Below are positions 9,283 to 17,292 of a stretch of DNA of 64,000 nt, piece by piece (position 1 is the first letter of the stretch; every line of letters begins with the position of its first letter). A model generated the notes under the pieces. The model did no database searches. It was not told the origin of the DNA and worked only from the letters and a program-made list of their open reading frames with translations. The DNA is from JBAYDV01 sp041672845 (GTDB lineage Bacteria > Bacteroidota > Bacteroidia > Bacteroidales > UBA932), in contig JBAYYV010000001.1 in the NCBI GenBank assembly GCA_041672845.1, positions 310,001 to 374,000 on the forward strand. Reading direction: 5' to 3'. The position numbers and the translations under genes are program-made.

Positions 9283-11088
9283 ATGTATGGAATAAAAAAA
9301 GAATTAATGTGGCATTGGAATAATTATATAAAGAACTGCTTATTTGGATTGGTGATTATATTGGTTTCTTGTAACAGGGATAATGTGGTCGAAGAAGGAG
9401 ATGATCATGCTCCGTTGCAAATCGGGAATATTAGTTTTCTTGGTGTTAAACGTTCTACATCAGAACTTTTAACCGGGAATATTGGCGTTTTCCAGTTGGA
9501 AAATACGAAATATTTAAGATCAAGGAATAATATACAGTACACTAACAGTGGTAGTGGTTGGGATGTTGCTTTGGGCATGGAACCCATTTATCTGACCAAA
9601 AACGAGGCTAGCTTGTGTGCCTACTCTCCCTATAACAGTGATAAGGATTATACAGACGGATCTTTAACTTTAACCTCGCAGTTATATACTGAGAGTGCAG
9701 ATCTCTGTTACCAGACCGGTGTTAAAGCCGTCAGCGGAACAGTGGTACCCTTTACTCTGGACCATGCCTATGCAAAACTCACCTTCACTCTGACGCATAA
9801 TGCTACTTATATTGATAGCTGTGCTGTGAGTGAAATCAGTATTGTCAATGATGGAATCTTGGCCTCCAATACGTTGGATATGACTAAAGGTATTTACGGC
9901 AGTGGAACTGCTGGAACGGTTACGGTCAATCCTGATATTAGTAGTATTACAAGGGGCTCTTCTGCTGAGGTAACCGTACTTATGGTACCAGTCTTAACCT
10001 TGTCTGGGGATATTGCGCTGACTTTTACTGTAGATGACAGGATTATAAGAACTACAGTAGGTCTTAATTCACTGGAAGCTGGCAGTAATTATAAAGTTAA
10101 TATTATGATTAATAGTTCTGTTTCCGAGGTTACGACCACGGCTAATTGTTATATAATTGCTTCGGGTAGAAGCCTTAATGTTCCAGTAGATGTAAGAGGT
10201 AATGGTGAAGATGTAGCTGGTACGGGATTAGAAACGAGTATCAGTCCTTTGTCCGTAGGTCTTTTGTGGGAAGATACGCAAGGATTAATTTCCTTGGGTG
10301 ATATGAGTAGTGATAAGAAAGTTATTATTACTGCGAATTCAAGGTCAACAACAGGTAACGCTGTTATAGCTGCTTATAGCGATGTTAATCAACAGGGGGA
10401 TATTCTTTGGAGCTGGCATATCTGGGTAACAAATTACGATCCAGACGTTCCATTCAATGGAACGACATACCTCGTCACCAATTCAGCAGATTCATCTTAT
10501 ACCTTCATGGACAGGAATCTTGGAGCAACTACAGTTACACCAGGAGAGGTTACCACATACGGTCTGTATTACCAGTGGGGTCGAAAAGATCCTTTTAAAA
10601 CAGAAGGAACTGTTACGACTGCGGATGCTTCTAGCTTATCCAATTCTATTTTAAATCCATCGACTTTTTATATAGAAGCATCTGGAGTTAGGTATGATTG
10701 GTGTACTACTCCGAATGATGCCTTTTGGGGTGGAGCATTTATAAGTTCTCCAACAGAAAAAACAATATTTGATCCATGTCCTGCTGGTTGGCGAGTTCCT
10801 GCGTGGAACGGATCAGTATCGCCGTGGAGTGAGTTTACAGCGATGAATTTTATATGGTCAGATACAAATCACGGAGGAACATATAGTGATGGGGCTTTCT
10901 ATCCGGCTGCTGGGTTTCGGAGCAACAGCAGTGGGGCTCTCCGCGACCTGGGTTGCCGCGGCAACTATTGGTCTGGGTCACCTAATGGCAGTTACGGGTA
11001 CAACCTGTTCTTCCTCAACGGTATCGTGATTCCGAATGACGGCGACTATCGGGCTAACGGCTACTCGGTTCGGTGCGTCAAAGAATAA
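9283..11088 (+). CDS. Fimbrillin-like lipoprotein with C-terminal FISUMP domain; candidate DGR variable protein A
   Basis: This 601-residue surface protein has a signal peptide ending in IILVSC (lipidated cysteine near residue 29) and a fimbrillin-like region including VPFTLDHAYAKLTFTL. A linker with TANCYII leads to a FISUMP domain (TIGR02145 type) with SWHIWVTNYD, TFMDRNLGATTV, YYQWGRKDPF and FDPCPAGWRVP. The last 65 residues carry clustered substitutions against the paralogue at 11171, almost all in codons ending in C or T. This suggests a C-type-lectin-like ligand-binding face diversified by adenine mutagenesis. The function is probably adhesion or ligand binding; the ligand is unknown. 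The N-terminal half is unlike that of the 11171 gene. Confidence 0.82.
   Translation: MYGIKKELMWHWNNYIKNCLFGLVIILVSCNRDNVVEEGDDHAPLQIGNISFLGVKRSTSELLTGNIGVFQLENTKYLRSRNNIQYTNSGSGWDVALGMEPIYLTKNEASLCAYSPYNSDKDYTDGSLTLTSQLYTESADLCYQTGVKAVSGTVVPFTLDHAYAKLTFTLTHNATYIDSCAVSEISIVNDGILASNTLDMTKGIYGSGTAGTVTVNPDISSITRGSSAEVTVLMVPVLTLSGDIALTFTVDDRIIRTTVGLNSLEAGSNYKVNIMINSSVSEVTTTANCYIIASGRSLNVPVDVRGNGEDVAGTGLETSISPLSVGLLWEDTQGLISLGDMSSDKKVIITANSRSTTGNAVIAAYSDVNQQGDILWSWHIWVTNYDPDVPFNGTTYLVTNSADSSYTFMDRNLGATTVTPGEVTTYGLYYQWGRKDPFKTEGTVTTADASSLSNSILNPSTFYIEASGVRYDWCTTPNDAFWGGAFISSPTEKTIFDPCPAGWRVPAWNGSVSPWSEFTAMNFIWSDTNHGGTYSDGAFYPAAGFRSNSSGALRDLGCRGNYWSGSPNGSYGYNLFFLNGIVIPNDGDYRANGYSVRCVKE
10891..11088 (+). 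other. Candidate DGR variable region A (last 65 codons plus stop)
   Basis: The segment aligns without gaps to 12872-13069. By hand count there are about 37 base differences, about 29 of them at codon positions 1 or 2. The changed codons run from 10906 to 11058, and nearly all end in C or T, as expected if template AAC/AAT codons were randomised at adenines. The last ten codons (11059-11088) are identical in both copies and could serve as the initiation-of-mutagenic-homing block. No template repeat is visible in the window. Confidence 0.72.
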
Positions 11089-11091
11089 AAA

Positions 11092-11106
11092 GGGGTTTTG
11101 TACCCC
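11092..11106 (+). other. Hairpin after variable region A
   Basis: GGGGT and ACCCC form a five-base-pair G/C stem around loop TTTGT, three bases after the stop codon. There is no T tract, so it is a weak terminator. DGR targets often carry a hairpin or cruciform just after the homing block, and the same element follows variable region B. Both readings remain open. Confidence 0.55.
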
Positions 11107-11170
11107 GTATTCGCCTATTTGATTCTACCCTAAGTGGTCGAAAAGATTTTAAAAAGAATTATTTAAAGAT

Positions 11171-13069
11171 ATGAAAAAGAATTATTTATTAGTGACCGCT
11201 CTGGTAGTGATTATGATTTTAGGAGCAGGGTGCTCTAAAGGAAAAATAATCGGAGAAGAAAATCTTACTGGGGAATTGAAGATTACTACAAACATGGAAG
11301 ATAATAATGTATCTCCCACCAAGTCTCTTGTAACGGATTTTTCAAACAATACTATCGGTGTTTTTGTAGATGATGTAGCCAATGTGTATAATCCTAAAAT
11401 AAACTCCACGGCTATCGTAAGCACAGGCACTAATTCGGTAATACCATTTCCTTCTATTTATATCAATCCCGATGCCACTGTTTATTCTTGGTATCCGGCT
11501 ACGGCTGACGAACTGACATATCCGGACATTACTTCTACAAAAAGTATTACGTTGGTTTCTACAGATGATTTTAGTGCGACAAACCAGACGGATTACCTTT
11601 GGGCCACTCCTGAACCTGTCACTAAATCCAAGTGTACCCCAGTACTAACTTTTAATCATGCACTATCGAAAGTTATTTTTAGTGTCACTTTGAGGGATAA
11701 TTATAAAGGAGCAGGAGAATTGACCGCTATATCACTTACATCTACTAGCACTCCCTTTCTTTCTGGAACTGGAACATTGCTTATAGCAGACGGCACAGTA
11801 AGCGGAACAAGTATCGATAGCCTAGTATATGGAGGTAATCTTTCTTTGAGTGATGAGGCTACCGAGGCTGTAGCTCTTGTAGCGCCTACAATCCTGGCGG
11901 AAAATACTGACGCTATTTCCGATATTACGATTAAATTGACGATAGATGGTTGCTCTTATTTAGCTATACTTCCTGTATCCACAGTATCTGAATGGGCTGC
12001 GCATACCGAATATACCTATAATATAACAGTGAACAGTGAAGAGCTTACGATCGATCCTGTAGTAGTCATTACGGATTGGACTATTGGTGGTAATTATGAT
12101 CTTGATATTACTATTGATCCTCTCCCAACTGCTAATTGTTATATGATAACACCAAGCAGTAGTTTAGAGATACCAGTAGATATACAAGGTAATGGTGGAA
12201 GTGATGCAGGAACTAGAATAGGGACTATCCTTAATCCAGCTTCCGTAGGTATTTTATGGGAGGATACTGAAGACTTAATTTCATTGGATCCTATGAGTTC
12301 CGACAAGACAGTTACTATTACTACTTATTTGAAATCAGGTAACGCTGTCATAGCTGCTTATAGCGATGTTAATCAACAGGGGGATATTCTTTGGAGCTGG
12401 CATATCTGGGTAACAAATTACGATCCATACGTTCCATTCAATGGAACGACATACCTCGTCACCAATTCAGCAGATTCATCTTATACCTTCATGGACAGGA
12501 ATCTTGGAGCAACTACAGTTACACCAGGAGAGGTTACCACATACGGTTTGTATTACCAGTGGGGTCGAAAAGATCCTTTTAAAACAGAAGGAACTGTTAC
12601 GACTGCGGATGCTTCAAGTTTATCCAATGCTATTTTAAATCCATCGATTTTTTATATAGGAGTATATGCAAGTAAGTGGGATTGGTGTACTACTCCGAAT
12701 GATGCCTTTTGGGGTGGAGCACTTATAAGTGCTCCTACAGAAAAAACAATATTTGATCCATGTCCTGTTGGTTGGCGAGTTCCTGTATGGAACGGATCAG
12801 CATCGCCGTGGAGTGAGTTTACAGTGATGAATTTTATATGGTCAGATACAAATTACGGAGGAACATATGATGGGGCTTTCTACCCGACTGCGGGGTATCG
12901 GTACTTCACTAGTGGGGCTTTCAACGACGTGGGTCGCTCCGGTAGCTGTTGGTCTGGTTCGCCCGGTAGCAGTCGTGGGTACAACCTGTTCTTCCTCAAC
13001 AGTTTCGTGGATCCGGATGACGGCTACTTTCGGGCTAGCGGCTACTCGGTTCGGTGCGTCAAAGAATAA
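11171..13069 (+). CDS. Chimeric fimbrillin-like lipoprotein with C-terminal FISUMP domain; candidate DGR variable protein B
   Basis: This 632-residue protein has the same signal peptide and fimbrillin half as the 8313 gene (lipobox LGAGC; LTFNHALSKVIFSVTL), then the TANCYMI linker and a FISUMP domain like that of the 9283 gene. From GNAVIAAYSDVN onward the two FISUMP domains are nearly identical until the last 65 residues, where about 22 residues differ. It reads as a fusion of its two upstream neighbours, made by recombination or gene conversion. The protein is probably a lipid-anchored surface adhesin with a diversified C-terminal face. The start follows the 8313 paralogue. Confidence 0.85.
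   Translation: MKKNYLLVTALVVIMILGAGCSKGKIIGEENLTGELKITTNMEDNNVSPTKSLVTDFSNNTIGVFVDDVANVYNPKINSTAIVSTGTNSVIPFPSIYINPDATVYSWYPATADELTYPDITSTKSITLVSTDDFSATNQTDYLWATPEPVTKSKCTPVLTFNHALSKVIFSVTLRDNYKGAGELTAISLTSTSTPFLSGTGTLLIADGTVSGTSIDSLVYGGNLSLSDEATEAVALVAPTILAENTDAISDITIKLTIDGCSYLAILPVSTVSEWAAHTEYTYNITVNSEELTIDPVVVITDWTIGGNYDLDITIDPLPTANCYMITPSSSLEIPVDIQGNGGSDAGTRIGTILNPASVGILWEDTEDLISLDPMSSDKTVTITTYLKSGNAVIAAYSDVNQQGDILWSWHIWVTNYDPYVPFNGTTYLVTNSADSSYTFMDRNLGATTVTPGEVTTYGLYYQWGRKDPFKTEGTVTTADASSLSNAILNPSIFYIGVYASKWDWCTTPNDAFWGGALISAPTEKTIFDPCPVGWRVPVWNGSASPWSEFTVMNFIWSDTNYGGTYDGAFYPTAGYRYFTSGAFNDVGRSGSCWSGSPGSSRGYNLFFLNSFVDPDDGYFRASGYSVRCVKE
12872..13069 (+). other. Candidate DGR variable region B (last 65 codons plus stop)
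   Basis: This is the counterpart of 10891-11088, with changed codons from 12887 to 13039 and an invariant block at 13040-13069. Codon pairs between A and B such as AAC/TTC, CGC/AAC, AAT/GGT, TAC/CGT and ATT/GAT all derive simply from AAC or AAT. About eight third-position changes are not explained this way and indicate some ordinary divergence or a second template. Confidence 0.72.
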
Positions 13070-13072
13070 AAA

Positions 13073-13087
13073 GGGGTCTTGTACCCC
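13073..13087 (+). other. Hairpin after variable region B
   Basis: GGGGT and ACCCC pair around loop CTTGT, three bases after the stop codon. It is the same element as at 11092-11106, with one loop base changed and the stem intact. The similarity with copy A continues for about 17 bases beyond it. Confidence 0.55.
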
Positions 13088-13161
13088 GTATTCGCCTATT
13101 TGATTAATTATCTTCTGGCATTTAAAGCCGGGAAATTTATTTTAGGCATATTAGAATTGAG

Positions 13162-13246
13162 TAATATTGAGGGTTATCTCTGGTATGTGGAAGATATATC
13201 GGCCTTAGATAAGGGTGTAGAGCCTATTCTTGATAAATTTTCTTAA
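13162..13246 (+). pseudogene. Duplicated 3' end of addA
   Basis: The frame encodes IEGYLWYVEDISALDKG and then VEPILDKFS before a TAA. This repeats the last 27 codons of addA at 7903-7987 with about two base changes. It has no start or body and is a dead fragment. It opens the right arm of the direct repeat; its near identity to the parent suggests a recent duplication or ongoing conversion. Confidence 0.92.
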
Positions 13247-13339
13247 AAAAAAAGGTATTTAGTTATAAATAGTTATCTTTACATCAAATTACTAGTATTA
13301 TTGTTAATTGAATCTTAATAATAGTCTATTAAATGCGAA

Positions 13340-13368
13340 GAGTTATATAAGATAAGATTATATAACTC
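13340..13368. promoter_or_regulatory. Perfect 11-bp inverted repeat in the leader of the 13439 gene
   Basis: GAGTTATATAA and TTATATAACTC form a perfect 11-bp inverted repeat with a seven-base spacer, 70 bases before the ATG at 13439. It sits inside the block missing from the left repeat copy, so it was gained or lost as a unit. It could be an operator for a dimeric regulator or an RNA hairpin. Confidence 0.5.
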
Positions 13369-13438
13369 AGATGTGATTTCTAATATTCATGTCCTAATAA
13401 ACTTTTTGAATAAACTATTTTTTAACTAATAAACATTT

Positions 13439-15235
13439 ATGAAATCCAAATTATTATTAATCCCTTTAGTAATGATAACTATGTTCTTTTTAGCTCCTGG
13501 TTGTGTGGCTGATTATGATATTACTGAAGATGCATCTTTTGATGAGACTATAAAGATAGGTAGTAATGTAAAAATACCTATTGGTACGATAAAACCTATA
13601 TTACTTTCTGAAGAATTAGATTTAGAAGATGGTAACATTATCAAAATGAATAGCGAAGGAAATTATTATATATCTTTTAATGAAAATGATGATATGTCTT
13701 TCAATATTACTGATAAGGTTCAAGGTCTTACAATAGATGGTACTACAGCGAATCCTCAGACTATAACATGGAATGTTCCTATTATTCCTCCTATTCCTGG
13801 AGTAGATATTACTAGTGCGGATTTTGATCCTTTTACTAGTACAAATCTTTATACAGCTATCGAGCAGGATTATGAATTGATTTTAGATACTTTAATTATT
13901 CCTATTAATGCTGATTTTTCTACTGCAGATGGGATCAAAGAAATACATAAAATATTATTCGATGGTGGTGGCTTAATTACTAATATTTTGGCTAATTTTT
14001 CTAATAATACTTACTTAACTAATGATCCTGACTTAAATATTGTTATGAAATTCCCTGATAAATTCATCTTTGATGAACAAGAAATTAAAGATGGAGATAA
14101 AGTAATATTCTCTGTAAAAGACGATGGGGAAGGATATGTATTCATTACTGTTAATGATAAAATATTCGAAGGTGAATATTCGATTCCTAATGTTAGAATT
14201 AAAGGTGTTAAATTAAATTCTGAGAAAATCATTAATGAGACTATTAAAGTATCTTCTAAAGTTTCTATTCATTTAGATAAGAATGATATTTTAAATCATG
14301 CTGGAGATGAATTAACTGTAATATTAAATAGTAGTATCGGATCTCTAACTCCTACAGATTTCTATGGTATATTAGATTATGAGTTGGAAGCTATGGAAAC
14401 TACTATTCAGTTTGATGATATTCCTGATATGTTAAAAGAAGATGGTTCTTCTATGGATTTATTAAATCCTTCATTAAAATTCCTACTTACTCATAATATG
14501 GGTATGCGAGTTATCACAGATCTTAAATTATCATCTTATAAAGATAATGAGTTATTAAATGAAGAATCTACTAGTTTAACTATTAATGCATCAGACGATG
14601 GGTCAGAAGTATCTACTGGTTATATTCTTTCTAAATCACAAATAACTGATCCTGATTATATATGGCAAGAACTTGATTTGGGTGGGTTGATTAAAACACT
14701 GCCGGATTATATAGTAGTAAATGTTACCGCTTATCCAGATGTTACTACAGAAGCTCATATTATATTGAATAGTACTTATTCTACTGATTATTCTTATGAT
14801 TTTAAAGCTCCGTTTGCATTCGGTGAAGATTTTAAAGTATTTGTAAAAGACACTTTAGATGATATTACAGAAGATTTTTCTGATATTATTAAAGATAATG
14901 AAGTTTCTATAAATGGTAGCCTTGAAAATTCTTCTCCACTAGCATTTAATATAACTATAATACCAATAGATAAAGAAGGTAATGAAATCGATTTAAATAT
15001 TTCTTCTTCTTATATTAAAAGTGCTAAAAATGGAGAGGCTGTAATTACACCATTTGCATTAACTCTCGATGGTAGTAAATTAGGAGATAAAATAATAAAT
15101 AAATTAATAATAAAATTGGATATTATTTCATCTGAAGATTCAGGTAATCAGACGCTTTCACAAGATGATTATATTTCTGGTTCTTTATATCTATATGCAG
15201 CTAACGGAATCATTATTAAAGAAGACGATAAATAA
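13439..15235 (+). CDS. Large envelope lipoprotein of unknown function
   Basis: This 598-residue protein has a signal peptide with lipobox LAPGC (cysteine at residue 22), so it is probably a lipoprotein of the envelope. The rest is rich in Asp, Ile, Asn and Thr, with alternating beta-strand-like segments and no catalytic motif that I recognise. The next gene, a DUF5723 outer-membrane protein, starts eight bases downstream, so the two are probably made and used together. The start of this gene is duplicated as a dead remnant at 8130. Base composition matches the backbone, unlike the island before it. Confidence 0.75.
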   Translation: MKSKLLLIPLVMITMFFLAPGCVADYDITEDASFDETIKIGSNVKIPIGTIKPILLSEELDLEDGNIIKMNSEGNYYISFNENDDMSFNITDKVQGLTIDGTTANPQTITWNVPIIPPIPGVDITSADFDPFTSTNLYTAIEQDYELILDTLIIPINADFSTADGIKEIHKILFDGGGLITNILANFSNNTYLTNDPDLNIVMKFPDKFIFDEQEIKDGDKVIFSVKDDGEGYVFITVNDKIFEGEYSIPNVRIKGVKLNSEKIINETIKVSSKVSIHLDKNDILNHAGDELTVILNSSIGSLTPTDFYGILDYELEAMETTIQFDDIPDMLKEDGSSMDLLNPSLKFLLTHNMGMRVITDLKLSSYKDNELLNEESTSLTINASDDGSEVSTGYILSKSQITDPDYIWQELDLGGLIKTLPDYIVVNVTAYPDVTTEAHIILNSTYSTDYSYDFKAPFAFGEDFKVFVKDTLDDITEDFSDIIKDNEVSINGSLENSSPLAFNITIIPIDKEGNEIDLNISSSYIKSAKNGEAVITPFALTLDGSKLGDKIINKLIIKLDIISSEDSGNQTLSQDDYISGSLYLYAANGIIIKEDDK

Positions 15236-15243
15236 TAATAATT

Positions 15244-16647
15244 ATGAAAAATTTAACTAAATATATATTATTGGTATCAATAATGTTTTCTATTACAGTT
15301 TCTGCTCAAGAAATGAAAACAGCATATTTTATGCAGAATTCTACCTTAGGTCATTATATGAATCCTGCTTTTGCTCCTACACAGTCATATGTGGGAATAC
15401 CTGCTCTATCATTTATGAGTATTAATCTAGAGTCTAATGTGGGTTTTGAAAATTTTATATTTGATTTGGGAAATGATAAATATGGTACTTTTTTACATCC
15501 TAATGTGACTTTAAACCAATTTTTAGATAAGTTACCTGATATGAGTTCTACAAGTTTTGATGGTAGTAATACTATTCTTAATACTGGATTCTATATTAAT
15601 GATGATGCTTTCATAACTGTAGATTTAGGTGTTAAATATCAAACTGAAATGGGAAATCCTAAATCTTTATTCGAATTCTTAAAAGACGGGTTAGGTAATT
15701 CTTCTAGGACATATGATATGAGTAATATGCATTTTAATATAAATGCTTATACTGAGTTAGCTCTTGGATATTCTATGAAAATTCATTCTGTAGAAGGCTT
15801 AAGGGTAGGGGCTAAAATGAAATTTTTAGTAGGTTTAGCAGATCTTAATATCAATATTAAAGAAATGAACGCTTCTATGGATGAAAATCAATGGGAGATT
15901 ACACAAACTACTGAAGGTTATCTTACTAGTGGTATAGCATTAGAATATGATGATGACAATAAAATAAGTGGATTAAATACCGATAATGTTACACCTAATG
16001 GATTCGGTATAGCTTTCGATTTAGGTGCTGAATATCGTTTCCATTTAGATAATTTTATGGATAATATTACTTTATCTGCATCTATTTGTGATTTGGGGTT
16101 CTTAAACTATTCTGCTGAGGATTCTAAAAGCCTTAATGCTTTGAATAAAACATTCACTTATGATGGATTTGGTGAAATAGATTTCGATGATGTGGATTTC
16201 GACGATCAAACTGAAGAAATAAAAGATGATCTTATGGATTTATTCCACTTTGATCAGAATACTCCTACTGAAAATATTAAATCTCATTTAGCCCGTAAAA
16301 TTTATATAGGTGCAAAATATCATTTTATGGATGAAAAAATGAATGTGGGTATCTTATATCATAATCGTGTAGGTAAATATATTAATAAAAATGAAATAAT
16401 GCTTTCTTGGGCTTATCAGCCTACTAATTGGTTTGGATTAGGAATAACTTCTACTTTATTATCAAATGGTCAAGGTTTAGGATGGATGTTTAATTTTACT
16501 CCAAGAAGAGGTCTTAACTTTTTTATGGGTTCTGATTATATGGCATATAAGATTTCTAAACAAGGAATTCCTCTTTCTAAATCATCTACTAATTTCTTCT
16601 TTGGTTTAAGTATTCCACTTGGAGAGATTCATAATATTAGACTATAA
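15244..16647 (+). CDS. DUF5723-family outer-membrane protein
   Basis: This 467-residue protein has a cleavable signal peptide ending near SVSAQ, followed by TAYFMQNSTLGHYMNPAFAP, the typical opening of the DUF5723 family of Bacteroidota. Repeated alternating beta segments, LGLxYHNRVGKY-like strands and a C-terminal strand suggest an outer-membrane beta barrel. The role of the family is not established. It is paired with the lipoprotein eight bases upstream and ends before a strong two-way terminator at 16704-16740. Confidence 0.78.
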   Translation: MKNLTKYILLVSIMFSITVSAQEMKTAYFMQNSTLGHYMNPAFAPTQSYVGIPALSFMSINLESNVGFENFIFDLGNDKYGTFLHPNVTLNQFLDKLPDMSSTSFDGSNTILNTGFYINDDAFITVDLGVKYQTEMGNPKSLFEFLKDGLGNSSRTYDMSNMHFNINAYTELALGYSMKIHSVEGLRVGAKMKFLVGLADLNINIKEMNASMDENQWEITQTTEGYLTSGIALEYDDDNKISGLNTDNVTPNGFGIAFDLGAEYRFHLDNFMDNITLSASICDLGFLNYSAEDSKSLNALNKTFTYDGFGEIDFDDVDFDDQTEEIKDDLMDLFHFDQNTPTENIKSHLARKIYIGAKYHFMDEKMNVGILYHNRVGKYINKNEIMLSWAYQPTNWFGLGITSTLLSNGQGLGWMFNFTPRRGLNFFMGSDYMAYKISKQGIPLSKSSTNFFFGLSIPLGEIHNIRL

Positions 16648-16703
16648 TTATAAAGTGCTAAGTATCTAATAGAGGGTTAAGCCTTTATTTAAATAGGTTA
16701 AAC

Positions 16704-16740
16704 AAAAAAAATATCGATAATTATTATCGATATTTTTTTT
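16704..16740. terminator. Bidirectional intrinsic terminator
   Basis: ATATCGATAA pairs with TTATCGATAT around a TTA loop, with a run of seven A before and seven T after, giving a 17-pair hairpin with T tracts on both strands. It lies between the convergent DUF5723 and MaoC-like genes and can end both transcripts. The rest of 16648-16787 shows no gene. Confidence 0.88.
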
Positions 16741-16787
16741 ACTAATTATTAAATTACTAACTATTAAATTTCTATTTAATTTACAAT

Positions 16788-17198
16788 TTATTTTTTAAAA
16801 GCACTTTTGCTTTCTATTCTTGATTTTACATTTACTATCACATTCCCATGCATATCATATAGAACACTTTCTATAGTACCAATATGTCTTTTACTATCGA
16901 TATTAGTACAATTACAATAGAATTCATAAGGTTCTTCTACGTATACCGGCTTTATGTACATTACTTCATTTGAAATGAAATGAGAATCTAATTCAGCTGG
17001 CCATTTTAATCCAAAAATCTTAGAAATAGCACAACTTATTAAAGCACTTTGTACTATTTGTTTTTTAAAATGAGTTCTAGCTGCATATTCACGATCTAAA
17101 TGTATTGGATTCCTATCTCCAGTTAAATCTGCAAACATCTCTACATCTTCTTGAGTAAAGATAGTTCTATACTTATAAGTGTCACCGATTGATACCAT
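16788..17198 (-). CDS. MaoC-like hot-dog fold dehydratase family protein
   Basis: This protein of about 136 residues resembles (R)-specific enoyl-CoA hydratases and related hot-dog proteins. FADLTGDRNPIHLDREYAA holds the hydratase motif with Asp and His, followed by QSALISCAISKIFGLKWP. Members hydrate enoyl-CoA or enoyl-ACP chains or act as thioesterase-like proteins; the substrate here is unknown. I place the start at the ATG at 17198 (MVSIGDTY), ten codons inside the longest frame, because family members begin near that point. It is convergent with the DUF5723 gene. Confidence 0.78.
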   Translation of the reverse strand: MVSIGDTYKYRTIFTQEDVEMFADLTGDRNPIHLDREYAARTHFKKQIVQSALISCAISKIFGLKWPAELDSHFISNEVMYIKPVYVEEPYEFYCNCTNIDSKRHIGTIESVLYDMHGNVIVNVKSRIESKSAFKK

Positions 17199-17292
17199 AA
17201 TATGATTAATAATAATGTAATTGTACAATAAATATAATTAAATAATAGAATATTTCCAAATATGATGGAATTAGACTTCCAAATCCTAAATC

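Larger units (their letters stand above)
13162..13536. repeat. Right direct repeat flanking the accessory island
   Basis: This is the partner of 7903-8228. It contains the addA fragment, the intergenic DNA with TATCTTTA at 13276-13283, a block of about 36 bases absent from the left copy, and the intact start of the lipoprotein gene at 13439. The DNA from 13105 to 13161 just before it shows no gene and no similarity to its flanks. Confidence 0.9.

Noticed and set aside
10407..10654. Two overlapping 63- and 65-codon frames repeated at 12391-12638
   Set aside because: They are shadows of the conserved FISUMP coding sequence and repeat only because the parent genes do.
12867..13103. A 78-codon frame across variable region B
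   Set aside because: It overlaps the real FISUMP gene in another frame, with no signal or motif; the matching frame is not kept in copy A.
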